In this document: positions 24,399-35,500 of the stretch, in pieces
How the letters are laid out: every line of letters begins with the position of its first letter
How positions within the stretch are numbered: the stretch's first letter is position 1
Origin: Ferruginibacter sp.
GTDB taxonomy: Bacteria; Bacteroidota; Bacteroidia; Chitinophagales; Chitinophagaceae
DNA: 64,000 bases
Reading direction: 5' to 3'
NCBI GenBank assembly: GCA_013141115.1
Contig: JABFRP010000005.1
Coordinates: forward strand, 1 to 64,000
Position numbers and translations under genes: made by a program
The notes under the pieces: generated by a model
The model's input: the letters and a program-made list of their open reading frames with translations, nothing else
The model's database searches: none
What the model was told of the DNA's origin: nothing

Positions 24399-25673
24399 AT
24401 GTTATTAGATAAACAATTGATAGCTGACAGCAATGCTGCGGCTATAACAGAGCACCAGCGTAAATTTAATTTTACCGCAGCAGGAATTGATAACGTAGAA
24501 GCCATCATAAAAAAATTAATGAATTTTCAGGTAGCAATCCCCAGTTGGGCATTGGGTACCGGCGGCACAAGGTTTGGCCGTTTTCCGGGTGCAGGTGAGC
24601 CTGGTAGTTTGGAAGAAAAAATTGAAGATGTAGGTTTACTGCATGCATTAAATAATTCAAGTGGTGCTATATCATTACACATTCCCTGGGATATTCCAAC
24701 GGATGCTAACGCCATCAAAGCATTGGCAGCACAACACGGATTATTATTTGATGCGGTTAATTCCAACACCTTTCAAAATCAACCCAATCAAAAAGAAAGT
24801 TACAAATTTGGTTCTTTGCAGCATGTAGATAAAGCAGTACGCAAACAAGCTATAGATCATAATATAGAAGTGATCAAACACGGTGTGGCGTTAGGTTCTA
24901 AATCATTAACGGTTTGGTTGGCCGATGGCAGTTGTTTTCCCGGTCAGTTAAATTTTAGAAGAGCATTTGAAAATACTTTGGAAGGCCTGCATGAAATTTA
25001 TGCAGCATTACCCGAAGACTGGAAAGTGTTTGTAGAATACAAAGCTTACGAACCCAATTTTTATTCAATGGCAGTGGGAGATTGGGGACAATCTTTATTG
25101 TATGCCAACAAACTGGGTAAGCAAGCTTATACTTTGGTTGATCTTGGTCATCATTTACCCAATGCAAATATTGAACAGATTGTTTCTTTATTATTGATGG
25201 AAGGAAAATTAGGTGGATTCCATTTTAACGACAGTAAATATGGCGATGATGATTTAACTGTAGGCAGTATGAAGCCTTACCAGTTGTTCTTAATTTTTAA
25301 TGAGCTGGTAGAAGGGATGGATGCAAAAGGAATGGATCATGCAACAGACCTTGGTTGGATGATTGATGCAAGCCATAATGTAAAAGATCCGTTGGAAGAT
25401 CTGTTGCAATCTGTAGAAGCTATCATGATTGCTTACACACATGCCTTATTGGTAGATAGAAAAAAATTAAACGAAGCACAGTTAAATAATGATGTGGTGG
25501 CGGCACAGGAAGTATTGCAAAATACTTTCCGTACTGATGTTCGTTCCATTGTTGCCGAAGCAAGATTAAGAGCAGGTGCCGCTTTAGACCCATTATCATT
25601 TTTTAGAAGCGGAAAAATAAGAGCACAATTAATTAAAGATAGAGGAATCAATACCATAGCAACAGGATTGTAG
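24399..25673 (+). CDS. rhaI: L-rhamnose isomerase
   Basis: The 424-residue TIM-barrel sugar isomerase of the RhaI type (not the E. coli RhaA type) converts L-rhamnose to L-rhamnulose. Metal-binding and substrate segments are visible: VEYKAYEPNFY (Glu), LVDLGHHLPNANIEQI (Asp, His), GGFHFNDSKYGDDDL (His, Asp) and DLGWMIDASHNVKDP (Asp, His). It is part of the rha operon, although a palindromic repeat separates it from rhaM. Confidence 0.92.
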   Translation: MLLDKQLIADSNAAAITEHQRKFNFTAAGIDNVEAIIKKLMNFQVAIPSWALGTGGTRFGRFPGAGEPGSLEEKIEDVGLLHALNNSSGAISLHIPWDIPTDANAIKALAAQHGLLFDAVNSNTFQNQPNQKESYKFGSLQHVDKAVRKQAIDHNIEVIKHGVALGSKSLTVWLADGSCFPGQLNFRRAFENTLEGLHEIYAALPEDWKVFVEYKAYEPNFYSMAVGDWGQSLLYANKLGKQAYTLVDLGHHLPNANIEQIVSLLLMEGKLGGFHFNDSKYGDDDLTVGSMKPYQLFLIFNELVEGMDAKGMDHATDLGWMIDASHNVKDPLEDLLQSVEAIMIAYTHALLVDRKKLNEAQLNNDVVAAQEVLQNTFRTDVRSIVAEARLRAGAALDPLSFFRSGKIRAQLIKDRGINTIATGL

Positions 25674-25761
25674 CGGTAGACGTGAGTGGTGAGACGTGAA
25701 AAATACAGCGGTCCTCACTCACGCCTGATGATTCACGCCTGACGATTCACAATTCACGACC
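25674..25761. repeat. Short word-repeat tract between rhaI and rhaB
   Basis: The gap holds repeated GTGAGACGTGA-like and TGATTCACGCC-like words, with the left half (GTGAGTGGTGAGACGTGA) inversely related to the right half (TCACTCACGCC, ATTCACAATTCACG). There is no ORF. Similar words occur after lutA near 27850. Confidence 0.5.
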
Positions 25762-27120
25762 ATGAACAGCATTCCCGTAATAGCGATCTTTGATGTTGGA
25801 AAAACCAATAAAAAACTTTTTCTGTTTGATGAAAGTTACCGGATCGTTTTTGAAAAAACATTACAGTTTACCGAAACGGTGGACGAAGACGGTGATGCCT
25901 GCGAAAATTTAGAAGCGCTTACCGCCTGGGGGAGAAATTCTATCAAAGAATTAATTGAATTGGGAGAGTTTGATATTAAGGCATTAAATTTTTCGGCCTA
26001 CGGTGCCAGCTTTGTGTATATAGATGAAGAGGGAAAACCGGTGGCTCCTTTATATAATTATCTAAAGCCTTATCCCGAAGCACTTAAGAAAAAATTCTAT
26101 AATGATTATGGTGGAGAAATTCCTGTGTCCATGATCACCGCATCGCCGGTACTGGGCAGTTTAAATTCGGGCATGCAATTGTACAGGATGAAGTATGAAC
26201 AACCGGAAATATTTGAGCAAACAAAATACGCTTTACACCTTCCACAATATTTAAGTTACTTAATTACAGGACAGGCGTATAGCGATATTACCAGTATTGG
26301 TTGCCATACCAATCTTTGGAATTTTCCGCAAAATAATTATCATGAGTGGGTATTGCGTGAAGGAATAGCCGAAAAACTGGCACCAATTTATTCATCTGCG
26401 GATACTGTAGATGCAAGAGCTTTCTGGAAAGATTTTAAAGTAGGTATTGGTCTGCACGATTCATCATCTGCATTAATTCCTTATCTGGCTTGCTTTAGCG
26501 AACCATTTGTTTTGATATCAACAGGCACCTGGTGTATTACCTTAAATCCATTTAATAAAAAGCCATTAACGGAAGCAGAATTAAAACAAGACTGTCTTTG
26601 TTACATGAGTTACCGTGGTGTACCGGTAAAGGCAAGCCGCTTATTTGCCGGCAACGAGCATGAAACGGAAACTAAAAGATTAGCGGCACATTTTAATAAA
26701 CCGGCAGATTATTTTAAAACCGTGGAGTACGATGAAAAAATAATTACAGCCTTTACTGATAATACACCCACTACACCTACGGCAAAATTTTCCGACAGGG
26801 TTTTAGCCAGTTATAAAACTTATGAAGTTGCTTACCATCGTTTGATACTGGATATCATGTGGCAGCAATTAGCATCCACCAAATTGGTATTGCAGGATGA
26901 TGAGGTGAACAGGATCTTTGTGGACGGAGGTTTTAGTAAGAATTCTATTTACATGCATTTACTGGCAGAAGCTTTTCCTGAAATGGAAATATATGCTGCA
27001 TCTGTGGCGCAGGCTACTGCTGTGGGTGCGGCGCTAGCCATTCACAAACACTGGAACAGCAAACCATTACCGGCCGACATCATCGATCTTAAATTTTACG
27101 CAAAGCCAACTATTGTATAA
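25762..27120 (+). CDS. rhaB: L-rhamnulokinase (FGGY family)
   Basis: The 452-residue sugar kinase phosphorylates L-rhamnulose to rhamnulose-1-phosphate. It begins with the FGGY phosphate motif (IFDVGKTNKKLFLFD) and carries LISTGTWCITLNPF and the C-terminal adenosine-binding FVDGGFSKNSIYMHLLAEAFP region. It sits in an unbroken operon. Its stop overlaps the lutA start by one base (TAATG), so the two are translationally coupled. Confidence 0.9.
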   Translation: MNSIPVIAIFDVGKTNKKLFLFDESYRIVFEKTLQFTETVDEDGDACENLEALTAWGRNSIKELIELGEFDIKALNFSAYGASFVYIDEEGKPVAPLYNYLKPYPEALKKKFYNDYGGEIPVSMITASPVLGSLNSGMQLYRMKYEQPEIFEQTKYALHLPQYLSYLITGQAYSDITSIGCHTNLWNFPQNNYHEWVLREGIAEKLAPIYSSADTVDARAFWKDFKVGIGLHDSSSALIPYLACFSEPFVLISTGTWCITLNPFNKKPLTEAELKQDCLCYMSYRGVPVKASRLFAGNEHETETKRLAAHFNKPADYFKTVEYDEKIITAFTDNTPTTPTAKFSDRVLASYKTYEVAYHRLILDIMWQQLASTKLVLQDDEVNRIFVDGGFSKNSIYMHLLAEAFPEMEIYAASVAQATAVGAALAIHKHWNSKPLPADIIDLKFYAKPTIV

Positions 27121-27857
27121 TGAATGTAGGATTATTTATACCCTGTTACGTGAACCAGTTTTATCCGCAGGTGGGTATTGCCACACTGGAGTTGCTGGAA
27201 AAATTTGGTTGCAAAGTAGGCTTTCCAACAAAACAAACCTGCTGCGGCCAGCCCATGGCCAATTCGGGTTATGAAGTAATGGGTGCTTCCTGCAATGAAT
27301 TATTTACCGAGATCTTTGCCGGTTATGATTATGTGGTTTGCCCTTCGGGAAGTTGCACACTGCATATTAAAGATCACTTGCACAGCGAAAAGAACGAAGC
27401 GGCTGCAACCACCATAAGAAAGACCGTGTATGAATTAGCAGAGTTTTTAGTAGATGTGCTGAAAGTAGAAAAAATTGAAGCTTCATTTCCATATCGTGTG
27501 GGCGTGCATCAAAGTTGTCATGGGCAAAGAGGGCTGCACACTTCGCAAATGAGCGAATTAGTAGCCGCACCGTTTTCAAAAATGGATGTGTTGCTGAAAC
27601 AGGTAAAAGGCATTGAACTGATGAAATTAGACCGTGTGGATGAATGCTGTGGTTTTGGAGGAACATTCTGCATAGTGGAAGAATCTATAAGTGCAAAAAT
27701 GGGTAAGGACCGAGTGGCCGATCACGAAAGAAACCAGGTGCAGGTAATTACCGGTGGCGATATGAGCTGCCTGATGCACATGGAAGGCATTTTAAAAAGA
27801 AAGAAAAGCAATGTAGTGATAAAGCATATTGCGGAAATATTGAATAGTGAGATGTGA
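27120..27857 (+). CDS. lutA: L-lactate oxidation subunit LutA (YkgE-like)
   Basis: This 245-residue Fe-S oxidoreductase subunit has two cysteine-rich CCG-type modules: FIPCYVNQFYPQVG ... KQTCCGQPMANSG, and GVHQSCHGQRG ... VDECCGFGGTFC. With LutB and LutC it oxidises L-lactate to pyruvate. Coupled translation to rhaB supports a role in using the lactate made from rhamnose. Confidence 0.92.
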   Translation: MNVGLFIPCYVNQFYPQVGIATLELLEKFGCKVGFPTKQTCCGQPMANSGYEVMGASCNELFTEIFAGYDYVVCPSGSCTLHIKDHLHSEKNEAAATTIRKTVYELAEFLVDVLKVEKIEASFPYRVGVHQSCHGQRGLHTSQMSELVAAPFSKMDVLLKQVKGIELMKLDRVDECCGFGGTFCIVEESISAKMGKDRVADHERNQVQVITGGDMSCLMHMEGILKRKKSNVVIKHIAEILNSEM

Positions 27858-27948
27858 GACGTGTGTAGTAAGTCGTGGATCTAAACTTCTAAACCTCTAA
27901 ACCAATAAACTTTTAACCAATAAACTAATTAACAAACAAACGTTATCA

Positions 27949-29328
27949 ATGTCATCGACAAACGCAAAACATCCCGAGCTTTCCGCCATCTTCAATAAAG
28001 ATGAGGCAAGGGTAGACTGGCATGATGAAACCTTGTGGTGGATACGCCAGAAAAGAGATAAAGCTGCATGGTCGGTGCCGGAGTGGGAGGAATTAAGAAA
28101 CACAGCCTCTGCAATAAAAAATAATGTGCTGAGTAACCTGCATAATTATTTAATTGAGTTTGAAAAAAATGCCATTGCCAATGGAGTTACTGTACATTGG
28201 GCTGCCGATGCAAAAGAACATAATGAAATTGTACATGCCATCTTACAACAAAATAAAGTTAGCCAGATAGTAAAAAGCAAATCGATGCTAACGGAAGAGT
28301 GTGGCCTGAACGATTATTTGGCAAAGAATAATGTGGAAGTTATTGATACTGATTTAGGAGAACGCATTGTACAACTGGCCGGCGAACATCCCAGCCATAT
28401 TGTATTGCCCTGTATCCATTGGAAGAAAGAAGAGATCGGCGAATTGTTTCATAAGCATTTAAACACTCCCAAAGGAAATGCCGATCCGCAGTTTTTAACT
28501 GCAGCTGCAAGAATTCATTTAAGAGAAAAATTCTTAACAAGAAAGGTAGCGATCACCGGTGTAAATTTTGCGGTTGCTGAAACAGGAGAATTTGTAGTAA
28601 GCACCAACGAAGGCAATGCCGACATGGGGGCACATTTAGCCGATGTGCATATTGCCTGCATGGGTATCGAAAAAATTATTCCGCAACGAAAACATTTAGG
28701 TGTTTTTTTAAGATTGCTGTCACGCAGTGCAACCGGACAGCCCATTACTACTTACTCCAGTCATTTTAAAAAGCCCAATGCTCACCAGGCCATGCATATT
28801 ATTTTGGTGGATAATGGCAGAACAGTGCAATTAGGCAGAGAATCATTTCGTAATTCATTAAAATGCATTCGTTGTGCAGCATGTTTTAATACCTGCCCGG
28901 TTTACAGAAGAAGTGGCGGCTTTAGTTATAATGCAGTAATTGCAGGGCCAATTGGTTCAATACTATCGCCCAACCTGGATATGAAAAAACATGCCGACCT
29001 GCCCTTTGCCTCTACGCTTTGCGGCAGTTGTACCAATGTGTGCCCGGTAAAAATTGATATTCATAACCAGTTGTATTTATGGCGACAGGAAATTACAAAG
29101 CAGGGCTATTCGCCAAAAATGAAAACTGCTGCTATGAAGGTAATGGCGGTAGCATTATCAAAGCCTGCATTATTTACCATTGGTGGTAAAGCGGCAAGAT
29201 GGGTAGTTAAACATCTTCCATTTTTAGTGAACAACAGATTAAATCCCTGGTATAAACAAAGAGACCTGCCGACAGCACCCAAGCAGTCATTTACGGAATG
29301 GTATAAACAAAACAGGCATGAGCAGTAA
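27949..29328 (+). CDS. lutB: L-lactate oxidation subunit LutB (YkgF-like)
   Basis: The 459-residue subunit has the LUD domain in its N-terminal two thirds (KSKSMLTEECGLNDYL, GVNFAVAETGEFVVSTNEGN). A double 4Fe-4S region follows (CIRCAACFNTCPVYR and CGSCTNVCPVKID). It is the electron-transferring core of the lactate dehydrogenase complex. It overlaps lutC by 11 bases. Confidence 0.93.
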   Translation: MSSTNAKHPELSAIFNKDEARVDWHDETLWWIRQKRDKAAWSVPEWEELRNTASAIKNNVLSNLHNYLIEFEKNAIANGVTVHWAADAKEHNEIVHAILQQNKVSQIVKSKSMLTEECGLNDYLAKNNVEVIDTDLGERIVQLAGEHPSHIVLPCIHWKKEEIGELFHKHLNTPKGNADPQFLTAAARIHLREKFLTRKVAITGVNFAVAETGEFVVSTNEGNADMGAHLADVHIACMGIEKIIPQRKHLGVFLRLLSRSATGQPITTYSSHFKKPNAHQAMHIILVDNGRTVQLGRESFRNSLKCIRCAACFNTCPVYRRSGGFSYNAVIAGPIGSILSPNLDMKKHADLPFASTLCGSCTNVCPVKIDIHNQLYLWRQEITKQGYSPKMKTAAMKVMAVALSKPALFTIGGKAARWVVKHLPFLVNNRLNPWYKQRDLPTAPKQSFTEWYKQNRHEQ

Positions 29329-29902
29329 AGAAAAAATATTAGCCGCAGTAAAATTAAATCAGCCTGCATTGCAACAATTGCCCGATTTGGGTAATCTTAA
29401 TGCGATACAGTATGAAGATACTTTTTTACAATTTTCTACAGTGCTAAAAACAATAGGAGGTACTGTTGTTGAAATAAAAAATACAGATGAAATTATAGAA
29501 TATGTGAAAAATAATTTCAGCAATGTTCAAAATTTTGTAACTACACTACCGGAATTGCCGGAAATAAAAATGCTGGATGAGAAATTGGATGCTCATTTTT
29601 TAGAAAATATTGAAGTAGCAATTATACGGGCATTATTTGGCGTTGCAGAAAATGGCTCAGTTTGGGTAACAGATGAAGAAATGAAGATAAGAGCATTGCC
29701 ATTTATTTGCCAGCATTTAGCAGTGCTATTACATAAAAAAGATCTGGTAAATAATATGCACGAAGCTTATAATTTGATTGGTGCAAAGCAATATGATTTT
29801 GGTGTTTTTATTGCCGGGCCATCTAAAACCGCAGATATTGAACAATCGTTGGTGTTAGGAGCGCATGGCCCTAAAACGATGACCGTGTTTGTAATTGCGT
29901 AA
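29318..29902 (+). CDS. lutC: L-lactate oxidation subunit LutC (YkgG-like)
   Basis: The 194-residue LUD-domain subunit shows the family pattern: the IRALFGVAENGSVWVTDEE segment and the C-terminal FGVFIAGPSKTADIEQSLVLGAHGP. It completes the LutABC complex and is the last gene of the rhamnose operon. Confidence 0.92.
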   Translation: MSSKEKILAAVKLNQPALQQLPDLGNLNAIQYEDTFLQFSTVLKTIGGTVVEIKNTDEIIEYVKNNFSNVQNFVTTLPELPEIKMLDEKLDAHFLENIEVAIIRALFGVAENGSVWVTDEEMKIRALPFICQHLAVLLHKKDLVNNMHEAYNLIGAKQYDFGVFIAGPSKTADIEQSLVLGAHGPKTMTVFVIA

Positions 29903-30273
29903 CTTTTGCAGACCTGTGGATAAGCCGCTTTGGTAAACAATTTTACAGGATGCCACAGGATAGTGGGGAACAATTAAAAACTGAATTTAGTATTGTTAAA
30001 AAGTATCAAGCTAATTGCCAATAAATGTTTGCTGCTGCTACTGGCCAAAAAGCTACACTGATTATAACATTTTCGATTTAAAAATTTTATTTCGAAAATA
30101 ATACGAGCTGCTATATGAGAAAAAAAACACCTTCTTACTCACGCACAAAACCGTTTCATTGGTTTTGCAATTCCAAAATTTATCAGGTATTTATTTGAGA
30201 TTGTGTAAGGTAATTTTTTCAACATAGCGCTTTAGTATAAATAACAAATTATTTATTCAAAGTAGGATTTTAT
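29903..30273. other. Intergenic region before the fasciclin/SusCD operon
   Basis: There are 370 bases without a gene. It includes a small AT-rich inverted repeat (ATTTTCGATTTAAAAATTTT with ATTTCGAAAAT near 30068-30100). I could not find a convincing -33/-7 pair or a terminator for lutC. The promoter of the following operon must lie here. Confidence 0.4.
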
Positions 30274-32490
30274 ATGCATAAGAAAATTTACCAACTGGCG
30301 TATGTAGTATTGTTTGCTGCATTATTTACATCTTGTAAAAAGAGTTTTGATGATTACTATGCAAGGCCCGACAATCTTGCAGATCCCATCTACAAACAAT
30401 TAGTGGATAACGGTAAGTTTACCAATTTTGTATCCCTTATTGATAAGGCAGGTTATAAATCCACTCTTGCTGCTGCCGGCTACTGGACTATTTTTGCACC
30501 AACAGATTCTGCATTTACAGCAGATACTGAATTTGCTGCATTTATAAAGGGCCGTGGCTTTAATACTGTTGCTGATGTAGATTCCACCACAGCACAAATG
30601 GTAGTACAATACCTGCTGGTTTATAATGCTTTTGAAAACGACAGGATCGATGACTTTCAGTCTTCCTTAGGATGGGTACCCAATGTTTCTTATAAAAGAC
30701 GTACCGCTTATTACAATAGTTTTTACGACGATACTTCTTACACCGGCATACCTTATAAAGCAATAGCTTCCAACAGAAATAATACCGCAGGTAATATTGG
30801 GTATTATGTTTTTGCCGATAACGGTAATAAATATATCCCTTGTTTTACCAACGACTTTTTAGCTGGCCAGGGTTTATCACAGGCCGATTACAATTATTTT
30901 TATCCAAACTCAACTTTTAGCGGTTTTAATATTGCCAATGCAAAAGTTACACAAAAGAATATTGCTGCAGAAAATGGAGTGATACACATTATTGATAAGG
31001 TAGTTACTCCTGCCAAAAGTATTGATCAGTATTTAAGAAACAAACCAGAGTATAGCCTTTTCAGGAGTTTGTTAGAACAGTTTATGGTATTGTTTATCAG
31101 TAATGCCGAGGCTACCCGCCGCTACCAGGTTTTAAACGGAGGTAGTACCGATGTTGCTGTAAAAGTATATTCTAATCTGCTGGCTTTTTCGCCTAATAAC
31201 GAAAACTTTTTTAAACTGCAGGATAATGATGCACAACGGGATGGATGGACCATGTTTGTGCCTACAAACGACTCACTAAGTAAGTATATTAATACAGTGG
31301 TGTTGGAACAATATCCCAGCCTTAACTCATTACCATTGAGCATTATTGCAGATTTGATAAATGCACACATGTTTCAAACAACCGTATGGCCAAGTAAATT
31401 TGGCAGTACGTATAATTTTTTGGGCGAGCCTGCAAGAATGAATAATACCACTGATATAGTAGAAAAGAAAATTTTGAGTAACGGTATTTTTTATGGTACA
31501 AAAAAAGTAAACCAACCCAGTGTGTTTGCAACCGTATATGGTAAGGCTTACTTAAATCCAAACTATAAATTAATGACCAGGTTGCTGGATATGGAAATAA
31601 AAAGCAACATTACCAATCCTAATGTAAAGTATACTTTATTCATGATGTCGGATGCGGTGCTTGCTGCAAAGGGATATAGTTACAACCCTGCAAATAACCT
31701 TTGGGGCCTTGGAACTGTTTTTGTAGATAGCATCCGTACTAATTTATTAAGGATGTTATATTCCGGTGTTATTGAAACACCGAATAACGAATTGGCTAAT
31801 ATAGGTACTGCCGGTGTTAAAGGTATCATCGGGTCTTATGGTGGCGAGTATATTAAGTATGATGGCAATCAGGTTTTTACTGCCGGAAGTATAGAAAAAA
31901 ATGTGACGATTAGTATAGATAGCGTAAGACCTGCATTAAACGGGCTGGTAGTTTATGTTAACGATCTGCTTTATTTCCCTTACCGGCAAATTGGAAAAAA
32001 TATTGAAATTCTTGGTACTCCTGTTGCATCAGAATTTAATTATTTCTGGAACTATTTAAAAAACGCTACCATATACAATACTACCACTTCCGAAATAACA
32101 GGTTTAGCAGCAGGATCGTTCTATACTGTTTTTGTACCCAATAAGGCCGCAATGATACAGGCTATTAATGATGGCCTTTTACCCGGTACAGCAGGTGTAC
32201 CCAACTTTACCCCTACATTAATAGCCGATAAATTATTGGTGGAAAAATTTCTTTCTTACCATATTCTGGATAAGCGGACTATAATAGCCAATGGTAATGA
32301 TATTGGCTCCTATCCCTCTATATTAAAAAATGCCGCAGGTGATCCGGTCACTTTCTCTATCCTTTACCCGGGTGGTGTATTTGAGCTGGGGGATGGTTAT
32401 GGCCGCAAGGCAAGAATGGTTACAGCATTAAGCAATAACCTTTCTAACAGAGCTGTAATTCACCTGATGGATAATTACATGAAATATTAA
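30274..32490 (+). CDS. Multi-domain fasciclin (FAS1) lipoprotein
   Basis: The 738-residue surface lipoprotein has a lipobox (FTSCKK, Cys at about 21). At least three, probably four, FAS1 domains follow, recognised by repeated H1 motifs: YWTIFAPTDSAF (about 70), WTMFVPTNDSL (about 325) and FYTVFVPNKAAM (about 610). FAS1 domains mediate adhesion or bind carbohydrate and protein partners. It heads an operon with SusC/SusD genes, so a role as an accessory surface glycan-binding protein is a reasonable inference, not shown. Confidence 0.8.
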   Translation: MHKKIYQLAYVVLFAALFTSCKKSFDDYYARPDNLADPIYKQLVDNGKFTNFVSLIDKAGYKSTLAAAGYWTIFAPTDSAFTADTEFAAFIKGRGFNTVADVDSTTAQMVVQYLLVYNAFENDRIDDFQSSLGWVPNVSYKRRTAYYNSFYDDTSYTGIPYKAIASNRNNTAGNIGYYVFADNGNKYIPCFTNDFLAGQGLSQADYNYFYPNSTFSGFNIANAKVTQKNIAAENGVIHIIDKVVTPAKSIDQYLRNKPEYSLFRSLLEQFMVLFISNAEATRRYQVLNGGSTDVAVKVYSNLLAFSPNNENFFKLQDNDAQRDGWTMFVPTNDSLSKYINTVVLEQYPSLNSLPLSIIADLINAHMFQTTVWPSKFGSTYNFLGEPARMNNTTDIVEKKILSNGIFYGTKKVNQPSVFATVYGKAYLNPNYKLMTRLLDMEIKSNITNPNVKYTLFMMSDAVLAAKGYSYNPANNLWGLGTVFVDSIRTNLLRMLYSGVIETPNNELANIGTAGVKGIIGSYGGEYIKYDGNQVFTAGSIEKNVTISIDSVRPALNGLVVYVNDLLYFPYRQIGKNIEILGTPVASEFNYFWNYLKNATIYNTTTSEITGLAAGSFYTVFVPNKAAMIQAINDGLLPGTAGVPNFTPTLIADKLLVEKFLSYHILDKRTIIANGNDIGSYPSILKNAAGDPVTFSILYPGGVFELGDGYGRKARMVTALSNNLSNRAVIHLMDNYMKY

Positions 32491-32535
32491 TGGTAAGTAA
32501 GAAAAGCAATTAAAAAAAGCAAAAGTAATTTTATA

Positions 32536-35500
32536 ATGAAAGTATTAATTACAAAAATCAGTTGCCTGTTGTTAGCAATGTTATTTGCCGGCGCAGCATT
32601 TGCCCAACCTGTTACAGTGCAGGGCACCATTATGGGGGCCAATAAAAAACCTGTTGAACATGTAACCGTTGCCGAAATTGACGCAGATGGCAGAACGATA
32701 CATGCTGTAAAAACAGATGTGGAAGGTAATTTTGTAATTAAACTTTCCAGCACAAAAAACAAACTGTCTGTTAGTCATATCAGTTTCCGCAGCCAGGTGC
32801 TGCCTATTAACAGCCGCACTACTTTTAATATAACTCTGGAAGGCAATAGCAGGGATCTTGGCGATGTGGTAATAATTTCTCAACGAAAAGTGGATAATGG
32901 TAACGTGGCCATACCCGAAAGAGAATTAACAACAGCCCAATCCCATATTGCTGCAAAAGATTTGGAAGAGATGCAGGCCACTTCAATTGATCAGGCTTTG
33001 CAGGGGCGTTTGCCCGGTGTAGATATTACCGCAAACTCGGGTGACCCCGGTGCCGGTATGCAAATACGTATCAGGGGTACCTCATCTATCAACTCATCTA
33101 ACGATCCGTTAATTGTGGTGGATGGGATGCCTTATGAAACCTCAATCCCTTCAGATTTTAACTTTGGTTCTGCTGATGAATTAGGGTATGCAAGTTTGTT
33201 AAACATTGCACCTACAGACATCAGGGATATCACCATTTTGAAAGACGCTGCTGCAACCGCAGTTTGGGGGTCAAGAGCCGCAAACGGGGTGGTAGTAATT
33301 GCTACCAAAAGAGGCGCTATTGGCAAACCATCTTTTACTTATACCAATAAAACTTCGGTATCAAAACAACCAGATGCCATTCCAATGCTTACCGGCGATC
33401 AGTATTCTACTTTAATACCGGAAGAGTATATGAATGCTACAGGTGCTCCATTAAATACGCAAACCATTAAAGAATTTCAATACGATCCAAATGATCCATA
33501 CTGGTATAACAACTACAGCAAAAATACCAACTGGATAAAAGCAATAACCCAAACAGGAATTACTTCGGATAATAATATCTCTATGACAGGCGGGGGCGAA
33601 AAGGCCAGGTATTATGCATCACTGGGTTATCTGGATCAGCAAGGTACTACCATTGGTACTTATTTAAAAAGGATCAGTACACGTATCAATTTAGACTATA
33701 TCGTTTCCGACCGCATCCGCTTTAAATCCGATCTTTCTTATTCTTACACCGATAACAACAGAAATTTTGCCACTAACCTGCGTGACCTGGCTTACCGTAA
33801 AATGCCCAACATGAGTATTTACGAGTATGATGAATTTGGTAGTTTATCCGGTAACTATTTTACACCTGCCAGTAATATACAAGGACAGTACTTATCAATA
33901 AATACCAAGTCCGAACTACAGGGTACCGCAAATCCTGTGGCAATGGCTAAAGAAGCAAAAAATAACATCATCAGCCAGAGAATTACACCTCACTTTAACC
34001 TCCAGTACGAAATTTTAAGAAAGGTATTGATGGCAACTTTTGATGTGCAGTTTGATATTAATAATAACAAAAGCAACAGCTTCTTACCACAAACTGCCAC
34101 CGGCAGACCTTGGACAGAAACCAGTGTTAACAGGGCATACGATGGCGATATAGATGTATTTAATGTGCAATCTAAAACCAACTTGGTATATACTCCCAAA
34201 TTTAAAAATATCAATCACTCACTGATCACTTTTGCATCGCTGAGTACGTACGATAACAAATATGTATCGCAGGAAGTACTAACTTCCAACACCGCATCAT
34301 CTGTGTTGCAGGATCCATCATCACCATCACGTACACAAAATGGTGAGGCCAGGCTTGTAGCAAACACAGGGCAAACCCGCAGTATTGGCCTTTTGGTAAA
34401 TGCACAGTACGGTTATAAAGACAGATATATTATCAACGCCGGTATTCGTGGAGATGGCAACTCCAGGTTTGGCCCCGAAAATCGTTACGGATTATTTCCC
34501 TCTGCATCTATTCGCTGGAGAATATCCGACGAAAAGTTCATGAAGCCGTTGAATAAAAACATTGATGACCTGAGTTTTCGTGCAAGCTATGGCCAATCCG
34601 GAAATGCGCCCAAGTACGATTATACCTACATAAATACCTACAGTACTTTTGGCTGGAGTTATCTGGGCCAGGCAGGTGTTTACCCTTCAAGAATGGAATT
34701 ATCTAATTTAAAATGGGAAACTATTGTTGGGCAAAACGCCGGCGTAAACCTCAGCATGTTTAAAAGACGCTTTACTGTTGATGCCGAATTTTATGTAAAC
34801 CGTACCAAAAATATGTACTTCCCCGGTTTACAAATATCTTCTATCAATGGTTACAGCAGTGTAGATATGAACGTTGGTACTATGGATAACCAGGGTTTTG
34901 AATTAGGCCTTGGTGTAACACCTTATAAAACAAAAAAATGGCAGGTGGATTTTAATTTTAATATTGCCCGTAACATTAACATGATACGTGAGATATCAGA
35001 CCTGTATCCAAGAGATAAAGGTAATATTGAAGCCAACGGGCAATACAAAACTTTCCTGCAGGTTAATAATCCTTTTGGCTCTTTTTACGGCTTTAAATAC
35101 AAAGGCGTTTATAAAGACCTGCAATCAACCATTGCAACAGATGTTAGCGGAAAAAATATCGTAGGCCCAACAGGGCAAACCATTTTTATGAAATTTAATT
35201 ATCCAAGTATTGGATACACTTTTCAGCCGGGTGATGCCATGTATGAGGATATTAACCACGATGGAAATATTAACTACCAGGATATTGTTTACTTAGGTAA
35301 CAGCAACCCTAAATTTACCGGTGGTTTTGGAGCATCAGTTGGATACAAAGGTGTTTGGAAACTTACTACATTTTTTAACTTCCGCTACAAAGTTGATTTG
35401 GTAAATGGTACAAAAATAAACACTACCAATATGTATGGTTTCGATAACCAGAGTACAGCAGTTTTAAGAAGGTGGAAAAAAGAAGGCGATGTTACCGATA

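Noticed and set aside
29903..30273. A further solitary attC in the gap before the fasciclin operon
   Set aside because: There is only a short AT-rich inverted repeat. No AAC/GTT boxes or matching cassette ends were found.
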